Assembly (NCBI RefSeq): GCF_024662015.1
Contig: NZ_CP102480.1
Span: 2,266,501-2,330,500 of the forward strand
Direction: 5' to 3'
Source: Nisaea acidiphila
GTDB lineage: Bacteria; Pseudomonadota; Alphaproteobacteria; Thalassobaculales; Thalassobaculaceae
DNA: 64,000 nt
Within the stretch, counting starts at the first letter, position 1. Every line of letters starts with the position of its first letter. A program made the translations under genes and the position numbers. The notes under the pieces were generated by a model. The model saw only the letters and a list, made by a program, of their open reading frames with translations. It did no database searches and had not been told where the DNA came from. Below, piece by piece: positions 57,984-64,000 of this stretch.

Positions 57984-59480
57984 ATGAGCGATCAGCCGAC
58001 CAATAGGGATTCCGGACCCACCAACGACAGCCCAGCGGCCCTGCCGCTCTGGGATGTGTTTCGCGGCGGGCTGGTCGTCTCCCTGCCGGCTGCGATCGCG
58101 CTCGCGGTCATCACCGGGTTCGATGCGGTCGAGCCTGTGCATGCGGCGGGAGCCTGGTGTCTCTCGCTGCTGATCTCTATGGCGATCGTGCGGCGGCATT
58201 ACAGCCTGCTCGACGCGATCAAACGCCACATCCAGCGGCGCGCCGGCTCGAACGAGCCGGAACGGGCCTCAAAGACCGGGGACGTACTTTCCAATATCGC
58301 CGACGGCATCGGGGAAACGGCGGAACTCGCCTCCGCCCTGACGCGGCTGTTCCGCGGGATCTCCGACCGGCGCGGACAGCTGCAGGCCTTGAACGAACGC
58401 CATGTCTCGATCATCGACAACATTCCCGACCCGCTGATCTTCCTGAACCAGAAAGGCCGGGTGCAAAGCATGAACCGGGCGGCCCGCGATCAGTTCGGCG
58501 GGCGCATCATGGGCCGCGAACTGTCGCAGGTAGCCCGCGATCCGGCCCTTCTCGAGGCCGGCAATGCCGTGCTGTCCGAAGGTGGCTTCCGCACCGTCGA
58601 GATCTCCATCTCGGATCCGGTGAACCGGATCTTCAATGTGCGGATCGAAGCGCTGCCCGGCGAGCAGGACGAACAACGCTCCGCCCTGGTGATCTTCCGC
58701 GACCTGACGGAGATCCGCCGGATCGAAAGCATGCGGGTCGATTTCGTCGCCAATGTCAGCCACGAACTGCGCACCCCGCTGGCCACCCTGCACGGTTTCA
58801 TCGAAACCCTGCGCGGTCCAGCCCGGGAGGATATCGAGGCGCATGAGCGTTTCCTCGAGATCATGGAGCAGCAGACCAGCCGGATGACACGTCTGGTGAC
58901 GGATCTCCTGTCGCTGTCGCGCATCGAGGCTGCGGAACATACCGCGCCCGATCATGAGGTCGAATTGCGTCCGCTCGTCGAGCACATCGCGGCCGCGACC
59001 GAGCTCGGCTCCGCCCGGCGCGGTATCCGCATCGCCGTCGACATCGATCCGAACCTTCCCCCGCTGGTTGCGAACAGCGACGAGATTTCGCAGGTTCTGC
59101 AGAATCTGGTGGAGAATGCGGTCAAATACGGACGGGATCAGAGCACGGTGACGATCAGCGCCCGCGTGGCGGCCGACCTGCCGGCATCCGTCTCGCTTGC
59201 GGCGGAGGATGTCGCGGCGATCAGCGTCAGCGATCAGGGCGATGGGATTCCGCGCGAGCATATTCCCCGCCTGACCGAGCGGTTCTACCGTGTCGACACC
59301 GCCAGGTCGCGCGAACTCGGCGGGACCGGGCTTGGGCTGGCGATCGTGAAGCACATCGTCAGCCGCCACCGCGGAGCCCTTTCGATCGAAAGCAAGGTCG
59401 GCGAAGGCAGCACATTCACGGTCTTCCTGCCGTGCAAGGCCGGGGATGTCATAAAGCCGCAACATTTCGCCGTCGGCTGA
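57984..59480 (+). CDS. phoR: Phosphate regulon sensor histidine kinase PhoR
   Basis: PhoR autophosphorylates on low phosphate and passes phosphate to PhoB. The 498-aa product has two N-terminal membrane helices (about residues 25-70), a PAS domain (HVSIIDNIPDPLIFLNQKGRVQSMNRAARDQFG, about 138-240) and a HisKA domain with the phospho-His in FVANVSHELRTPLATLHGFIETL (about 255). The HATPase domain shows QVLQNLVENAVKYG, VSDQGDGIPREHIPRLTERFYRVD and GGTGLGLAIVKHI. The immediate pst genes downstream make PhoR the best name. No phoB is seen in this window; it may follow pstB-phoU past the right edge. Confidence 0.94.
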   Translation: MSDQPTNRDSGPTNDSPAALPLWDVFRGGLVVSLPAAIALAVITGFDAVEPVHAAGAWCLSLLISMAIVRRHYSLLDAIKRHIQRRAGSNEPERASKTGDVLSNIADGIGETAELASALTRLFRGISDRRGQLQALNERHVSIIDNIPDPLIFLNQKGRVQSMNRAARDQFGGRIMGRELSQVARDPALLEAGNAVLSEGGFRTVEISISDPVNRIFNVRIEALPGEQDEQRSALVIFRDLTEIRRIESMRVDFVANVSHELRTPLATLHGFIETLRGPAREDIEAHERFLEIMEQQTSRMTRLVTDLLSLSRIEAAEHTAPDHEVELRPLVEHIAAATELGSARRGIRIAVDIDPNLPPLVANSDEISQVLQNLVENAVKYGRDQSTVTISARVAADLPASVSLAAEDVAAISVSDQGDGIPREHIPRLTERFYRVDTARSRELGGTGLGLAIVKHIVSRHRGALSIESKVGEGSTFTVFLPCKAGDVIKPQHFAVG

Positions 59481-59600
59481 AACAAAAGCTTCACATTTTC
59501 GTAGTAATAGGGTCTCGGGAGCGGCGTAGGAAACGGGGCGACCCGATGGGTGACCCATCTGGTCCGTTCGATCACACTCCTATGTCCCGGAGGCAAAATC

Positions 59601-60641
59601 GTGCTTAGGAATTCCATTCTCAAGGCAATCCCGCTCGCCCTCGCCGGCGTCGTCGCTGTTGCCGCGGCCGCGGAAGCCCGCGACCAGATCCGTATCGTCG
59701 GATCCTCTACCGTTTTCCCGTTCTCCACGACCGTTGCTGAAACTTTCGGCAAGACCAGCGGCTTCAAGACGCCGGTCGTCGAAAGCACCGGTTCCGGCGG
59801 TGGCCTGAAGCTGTTCTGCGCCGGTGTTGGCGTCCAGCATCCGGACATCACCAACGCGTCCCGCCGGATCAAGAAATCCGAAGTCGAGACCTGCGCGAAG
59901 AACGGCGTCGCCGACGTGGTCGAAGTCAAGATCGGCTTCGACGGCATCGTCATCGGCAACGACAAGGGCGCTGCCTCGTTCAACGTGACCAAGCAGCAGC
60001 TCTTCCTCGCGCTCGCCGCTGAAGTTCCGGTTGACGGCAAGATCGTGAAGAACCCGTACAACAACTGGTCCGACATCGATAAGTCCCTGCCGAACCAGCC
60101 GATCGAAGTTCTCGGCCCGCCGCCGACCTCCGGCACCCGCGACGCCTTTGTCGAGCTGGCCATGCGCCCGGGCGCGAAGTCCTTCAAGATGCTCGCCGAC
60201 ATGCGCAAGGCCGACAAGAAAGGCTTCCGCAAGATTTCCGACTCCATGCGGGAAGACGGCAAGTTCATCGAGGCCGGTGAAAACGACAACCTGATCGTCC
60301 AGAAGCTGCAGGCCAACCCGAACGCCATGGGCATCTTCGGCTTCAGCTTCCTCGACCAGAACAGCGACAAGATCAAAGGTGCTTCGGTTGCCGGCGTGCA
60401 GCCGACCTTCGACAACATCGCTGCCGGGGAATACGGTATCTCCCGCTCGCTGTACTTCTACGTGAAGACCGCGCATATCGGCGTGGTTCCGGGCATTGAG
60501 GAATATGTTGCCGAATTCACCGCCGAGAAGGCGATCGGCGACGAAGGCTATCTGACCGACAAGGGTCTGATCCCGCTGCCGGCCGCCGACCGCGAGAAGT
60601 ATCGCTCGGCTGCTGCCAACAAGACCAACCTGACCATGTAA
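59601..60641 (+). CDS. pstS: Phosphate ABC transporter substrate-binding protein, GTG start
   Basis: PstS binds phosphate in the periplasm and delivers it to PstCA. I choose GTG 59601 ((M)LRNSILKAIPLALAGVVAVAAAAEARDQ): CCGGAGG lies 7 bp upstream and the result is a clean signal peptide of about 25 residues. The 346-aa product has IVGSSTVFPFSTTVAETFG and the phosphate-binding STGSGGGLKLFCAGVG and PPTSGTRDAFVELAM loops. The frame is open further upstream, but without a ribosome site. It lies 120 bp after phoR and is separated from pstC by two strong hairpins. Confidence 0.96.
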   Translation: MLRNSILKAIPLALAGVVAVAAAAEARDQIRIVGSSTVFPFSTTVAETFGKTSGFKTPVVESTGSGGGLKLFCAGVGVQHPDITNASRRIKKSEVETCAKNGVADVVEVKIGFDGIVIGNDKGAASFNVTKQQLFLALAAEVPVDGKIVKNPYNNWSDIDKSLPNQPIEVLGPPPTSGTRDAFVELAMRPGAKSFKMLADMRKADKKGFRKISDSMREDGKFIEAGENDNLIVQKLQANPNAMGIFGFSFLDQNSDKIKGASVAGVQPTFDNIAAGEYGISRSLYFYVKTAHIGVVPGIEEYVAEFTAEKAIGDEGYLTDKGLIPLPAADREKYRSAAANKTNLTM

Positions 60642-60650
60642 TCAGGTTGT

Positions 60651-60676
60651 GGGAGAGGCGGCTTGCCGCCTCTCCC
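60651..60676 (+). repeat. Perfect hairpin 1 between pstS and pstC
   Basis: GGGAGAGGCGGC (60651-60662) pairs perfectly with GCCGCCTCTCCC (60665-60676); in RNA this is an 11-bp stem with a CUUG loop, a known stable tetraloop. It starts 9 bp after the pstS stop. The following CTGTCTTT is a poor T tract, so termination would be partial at best. Confidence 0.85.
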
Positions 60677-60716
60677 CTGTCTTTATGAATCCGCGCGTTC
60701 GGATTCATAAAGACAG
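60677..60716 (+). repeat. Perfect hairpin 2 between pstS and pstC
   Basis: A 17-bp perfect stem (60677-60693 with 60700-60716; core CTGTCTTTATGAATCC) around a 6-nt loop, directly abutting hairpin 1. There is no T tract after it. The position between a highly expressed binding-protein gene and its permease genes suits an RNA stabiliser that raises pstS mRNA over pstC. Confidence 0.85.
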
Positions 60717-60773
60717 GCACACCAGGCCCGCCATTTCCATTGGGCCGTCAGAAACCTCCGCCGGCGGGGCACT

Positions 60774-62156
60774 ATGAACAGCTTTTTCCTTATTCTGGTT
60801 GTCATCGGCCTCTCGGTGGCCGGGTATGCGGTCGGCCGTGCCCGATCCGTCATCGCCGCCGCCGGCGATGTGCGCATCCTTCACTCGCTGCCCAGCTACT
60901 ACGGCATGTTCGTCGCGCTCGGCTGCGGTCTGCCGGCGATCCTCCTGCTGGCCCTCTGGCTGATCATCCAGCCGCAGATCGTCGACAACATGGTGATGTC
61001 CGGACTTGATCCGTCGATCATGCCGACGAATCCGGACGAGTATTCCCTGCTCCTGACAGACATCCACAATCTTTCGAGCGGCAACGCTGTGAGCCGGGAG
61101 GCAAGCCCCGCGATCCAGGCCGCGACTGACCGCTACGTCGCCCTGCAGTCGATCGGCTTCTGGTCCATGGTCGCGGCCGTCGTCTGCGTCGCGCTGGGCG
61201 GTCTCGCGTGGTCCCGCTCGCAGGTCAGCAGCACTTTCCGCGCCCGCAACGCGGTCGAGGGCATCATTCGCGCCCTGCTGATCATCTGCTCCATGATCGC
61301 GATCCTGACGACGGTCGGCATCGTGCTTTCGCTGATCTTCGAGAGCCTGCGATTCTTCGCCCGGGTCCCGTTCTTCGAGTTCCTGTTCGGCATCCATTGG
61401 AGCCCGCAGACCGCGATCCGAGCCGAGCAGGTCGGCGCGTCCGGCAGCTTCGGCGCCGTCCCGCTCTTCGCCGGTACCATGCTGATCACCCTGATCGCCA
61501 TGCTCGTCGCCGGTCCGATCGGTCTGCTCTCGGCGATCTACATGGCCGAATACGCCAATCCGAAATTCCGCGCCTTCGCCAAGCCGATGCTGGAAGTGCT
61601 CGCGGGGATCCCGACCGTCGTCTACGGCTTCTTCGCCGCCCTGACGGTCGCGCCGCTGATCCGCGGCTGGGGCGAATCTATCGGACTGGACGTCGCTTCC
61701 GAGAGCGCGTTGGCGGCGGGTGTGGTCATGGGCATCATGATCATTCCCTTCGTCTCCTCGCTCTCCGACGACGTGATCAATTCCGTGCCGCAATCGTTGC
61801 GCGATGGTTCCTACGGGCTCGGCGCAACCAAGTCCGAGACGATCCGGAACGTGATCATTCCGGCGGCGCTTCCGGGCATTGTCGGTGCTTTCCTGCTCGC
61901 GATCTCCCGCGCGATCGGCGAAACCATGATCGTGGTCATGGCAGCCGGCCTCGCCGCGAACCTGACCGCGAACCCGCTTGAGGCGGTTACCACCGTCACC
62001 GTGCAGATCGTCACCCTTCTGGTCGGCGACCAGGAATTCGACTCGGCCAAGACCCTGGCGGCCTTCGCGCTCGGTCTGGTGCTGTTCTTCGTTACCCTCG
62101 GCCTGAACGTGATCGCCCTCCGGGTGGTCCGGAAATATCGGGAAAAATATGACTGA
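60774..62156 (+). CDS. pstC: Phosphate ABC transporter permease PstC
   Basis: PstC is one of two inner-membrane subunits of the high-affinity phosphate importer. The 460-aa product is longer than E. coli PstC (about 320): residues 1-160 form an extra N-terminal part with membrane helices near 1-20, 45-65 and 120-145 and a periplasmic loop between. The permease core starts near 170, with the ABC interaction loop YGLGATKSETIRNVIIPAALPGI (about 345-367) and GEIGET-like AIGETMIVVMAAGL. It overlaps pstA by 8 bases (ATGACTGA). Confidence 0.95.
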   Translation: MNSFFLILVVIGLSVAGYAVGRARSVIAAAGDVRILHSLPSYYGMFVALGCGLPAILLLALWLIIQPQIVDNMVMSGLDPSIMPTNPDEYSLLLTDIHNLSSGNAVSREASPAIQAATDRYVALQSIGFWSMVAAVVCVALGGLAWSRSQVSSTFRARNAVEGIIRALLIICSMIAILTTVGIVLSLIFESLRFFARVPFFEFLFGIHWSPQTAIRAEQVGASGSFGAVPLFAGTMLITLIAMLVAGPIGLLSAIYMAEYANPKFRAFAKPMLEVLAGIPTVVYGFFAALTVAPLIRGWGESIGLDVASESALAAGVVMGIMIIPFVSSLSDDVINSVPQSLRDGSYGLGATKSETIRNVIIPAALPGIVGAFLLAISRAIGETMIVVMAAGLAANLTANPLEAVTTVTVQIVTLLVGDQEFDSAKTLAAFALGLVLFFVTLGLNVIALRVVRKYREKYD

Positions 62157-63462
62157 CGCGATCATGAATTCGAAGCCGAGCACCGAGGTCCGGCGCCCCG
62201 TGGCCTCGGAAGAGCGATTGAGGAAACGGTATGCCGCCGAGCGCCGTTTCCGGCTGTACGGCCTCTGCAGCATCTTCGCCGCCGGCCTGATGCTGATATT
62301 CCTCGTCGGCAGCATTGCCGGCACCGGCTGGAGTGCCTTCCTGCAGACCTATGTGCAGCTCAGCATCCATTTCGATCCGGAATATCTCGATCCGGCTGGC
62401 ACCGGAGACCCGGAACAGCTCCGGACCGCCGATTACGGCGGGCTGATGAAGAAAAACCTGCGCGACAACTTCCCCGAAGTCACCGGCCGGAAGGACAAGC
62501 GCAAGCTCTACAACTTCATCTCTCCGAATGCCGGCTTCGATCTGCGCTCCATGCTTATCGAGAACCCGTCTCTGGTCGGCACCACGCAGGATCTCTGGAT
62601 CAAGGCTTCCGACGACATCGACATGCTGACCAAGGGCTATGTCGACCGGACTGTCCCTGAGTCCGACCGCCGGGTCACTGACATGGAGCTCGCCTGGTAC
62701 GACAAGCTGGACAATGCCGGCAAGGTCAAGAGCAGCTTCAATACGGACTTCTTCCTGAAAGCGGACAGCCGCGAACCTGAGGAAGCGGGCATTCTCGGTG
62801 CGGTCACCGGTTCTGCCCTCACCCTTCTGATCACCCTGTTGCTCTCTTTCCCGGTGGGCGTAATGGCCGCGGTCTATCTCGAGGAGTTCGCGCCGAAGAA
62901 CAAATGGACCGACCTGATCGAGGTCAACATCAACAACCTCGCCGCAGTTCCCTCCATCGTCTTCGGCCTGCTCGGTCTCGCGATGTTCCTCAACTTCTTC
63001 GGCTTCCCGCGCTCGGCCCCGCTGGTCGGCGGCATGGTGCTGGCGCTGATGACACTGCCGACCATCATTATCGCCGCGCGTTCGGCCCTGAAAGCGGTGC
63101 CGCCGTCGATCCGAGAGGCGGCGTTGGGTCTCGGCGCATCGCCGCTACAGGTCGTGACCCATCACGTGCTGCCGCTGGCGATGCCCGGCATCCTGACCGG
63201 AACCATTATCGGCATGGCCCAGGCCCTCGGCGAAACGGCGCCGCTGCTGATGATCGGCATGATCGCCTTCATCGTCGACGTTCCCGGCGGCTTCACCGAT
63301 CCGGCGACCGTGCTCCCGGTGCAGATCTATCTCTGGGCCGACAGCCCGGAGCGCGCCTTCGTGGAGCGGACCTCGGCCGCGATCATGGTGCTGCTGGCCT
63401 TCCTGATTTTCATGAATTTCGTGGCCGTCTTGCTCCGCAAGAAGTTCGAACGGCGCTGGTAA
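62149..63462 (+). CDS. pstA: Phosphate ABC transporter permease PstA
   Basis: PstA is the partner permease of PstC. The 437-aa product also carries an N-terminal extension (residues 1-210): a helix near 42-62 followed by a large soluble loop with [17 protein letters not shown] and [20 protein letters not shown]. The permease core begins near 220 ([33 protein letters not shown]) and has the ABC-contact loop [31 protein letters not shown] (about 323-353). It overlaps pstC by 8 bases, and pstB starts 7 bp after it. Long PstC/PstA pairs of this kind are common in marine alphaproteobacteria. Confidence 0.95.
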   Translation: MTDAIMNSKPSTEVRRPVASEERLRKRYAAERRFRLYGLCSIFAAGLMLIFLVGSIAGTGWSAFLQTYVQLSIHFDPEYLDPAGTGDPEQLRTADYGGLMKKNLRDNFPEVTGRKDKRKLYNFISPNAGFDLRSMLIENPSLVGTTQDLWIKASDDIDMLTKGYVDRTVPESDRRVTDMELAWYDKLDNAGKVKSSFNTDFFLKADSREPEEAGILGAVTGSALTLLITLLLSFPVGVMAAVYLEEFAPKNKWTDLIEVNINNLAAVPSIVFGLLGLAMFLNFFGFPRSAPLVGGMVLALMTLPTIIIAARSALKAVPPSIREAALGLGASPLQVVTHHVLPLAMPGILTGTIIGMAQALGETAPLLMIGMIAFIVDVPGGFTDPATVLPVQIYLWADSPERAFVERTSAAIMVLLAFLIFMNFVAVLLRKKFERRW

Positions 63463-63469
63463 GAACCCG

Positions 63470-64000
63470 ATGAGCGAGAAGTCAAAGATGAGCAAGAAGA
63501 GCGGATCCTCTGCCGCAAGCGCCACGCCCAAGATGAAGGGCGACAAGGTCAAGGTGTTCTACGGCGAAAAGCAGGCGCTGCAGGATGTCGATCTGGAGAT
63601 CAAGCCGAACGAGGTGACGGCGCTGATCGGCCCCTCGGGCTGCGGCAAGTCGACGTTCCTGCGCTGCCTGAACCGGATGAACGATGTGATCGATATCTGC
63701 CGCGTCGAAGGCAAGATCACGCTCGACGACGAGGACATCTACGATAGCGGACTCGATCCGGTGCAGCTGCGCGCCCGGGTCGGCATGGTGTTCCAGAAAC
63801 CGAATCCGTTCCCGAAATCGATCTACGACAACATCGCCTACGGTCCGCGCATTCACGGCACGGCCTCGAGCAAGGCGGAGATCGACGAGATCGTCGAAAC
63901 CAGCCTGACCAAGGCCGGCCTGTTCGAGGAAGTGAAGGACCGCCTGCAGGAGCCCGGCACCGGACTATCCGGCGGCCAGCAGCAGCGTCTCTGCATCGCC
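63470..64000 (+). CDS. pstB: Phosphate ABC transporter ATP-binding protein (3' end beyond window)
   Basis: PstB is the ATPase that powers phosphate import. The first 177 codons are present. A polar N-terminal tail of about 25 residues ([20 protein letters not shown]) precedes the ABC domain. Walker A is [22 protein letters not shown] (about residues 51-72), the Q-loop [25 protein letters not shown] (about 104) and the signature [12 protein letters not shown] (about 166-177), at the window edge. Walker B and the switch His are outside. Part of the downstream DNA presumably encodes phoU and phoB. Confidence 0.97.
   Translation, partial: MSEKSKMSKKSGSSAASATPKMKGDKVKVFYGEKQALQDVDLEIKPNEVTALIGPSGCGKSTFLRCLNRMNDVIDICRVEGKITLDDEDIYDSGLDPVQLRARVGMVFQKPNPFPKSIYDNIAYGPRIHGTASSKAEIDEIVETSLTKAGLFEEVKDRLQEPGTGLSGGQQQRLCIA

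Noticed and set aside
59481-59600. Pho box between phoR and pstS
   Set aside because: CTTCACA and CGTAGTA near 59489-59506 are 11 bp apart, but they match the half-site poorly and no -10 follows at the right distance.

Overview
The window is a GC-rich, gene-dense stretch of a chromosome from an alphaproteobacterium, most likely a Rhodospirillales-type marine or soil organism. This is inferred from gene content and order only: dnaA next to rpsT; irr-fabA-fabB-fabI; the rimP-nusA-ylxR-infB-rbfA-truB-rpsO-pnp cluster; the miaB-phoH-ybeY-corC-lnt-xre-metK-trmB cluster; olsBA for ornithine lipids; trpS-murJ-glnD-mutS; and phoR-pstSCAB whose PstC and PstA carry long N-terminal extensions. I see no phage, insertion sequence, CRISPR array, rRNA or tRNA. 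Almost every gene has a recognisable core function.

Layout. 1-4.1 kb: dnaA (cut by the left edge), a 0.7-kb AT-rich gap, rpsT, an enoyl-CoA hydratase, a small exported protein and mutM, all on the minus strand. 4.2-12.5 kb: ubiE-ubiB, a leucine-type dehydrogenase, a minus-strand DUF4160/DUF2442-XRE pair, coaBC-dut, cysK, a MoeB/ThiF protein and a 59-residue membrane protein. 12.5-17.5 kb: a 2-hydroxyacid dehydrogenase, an exported SH3 protein, irr, and fabA-fabB-fabI. 17.5-19.1 kb: a small divergent regulatory module (HTH-PAS-like gene and ribbon-helix-helix gene) whose AT-rich intergenic DNA carries three copies of an 18-bp palindrome. 19-31 kb: ugpQ, pnp, rpsO, truB, rbfA, infB, ylxR, nusA, rimP, then trmB and metK. 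31.5-44 kb: an XRE regulator, lnt, corC, ybeY, phoH, miaB, olsA, olsB, rimI, tsaB, a polysaccharide deacetylase, a Bax-like glucosaminidase and a NifU-like protein. 44-57.8 kb: a class III cyclase, trpS, murJ, glnD, an FAD oxidoreductase, mutS and maeB. 58-64 kb: phoR, pstS, pstC, pstA and the start of pstB (cut by the right edge).

How genes work together. The 19-29 kb block makes and matures the translation and transcription machinery. fabA/fabB/fabI run the unsaturated branch and the last reduction of fatty acid elongation, and irr beside them reads iron/haem status. The right edge is phosphate sensing and uptake. olsBA, 20 kb away, makes a phosphorus-free membrane lipid and has a well-formed PhoB-type promoter, so two arms of one phosphate-starvation response appear in this window.

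Most notable observations: (1) rbfA is frameshifted by a clean 8-bp tandem duplication, and removing one copy restores a full-length protein; (2) three 11-bp-phased Pho half-sites plus a correctly placed -10 precede olsBA; (3) the triple palindrome at the HTH-PAS/RHH locus; (4) a promoter followed almost at once by a strong intrinsic terminator upstream of rimP-nusA, which looks like an attenuator; (5) two back-to-back perfect hairpins between pstS and pstC; (6) a MutM lacking one of the usual zinc-ligand cysteines. I did not find a clearly new multi-gene system; the divergent regulatory module is the nearest candidate.
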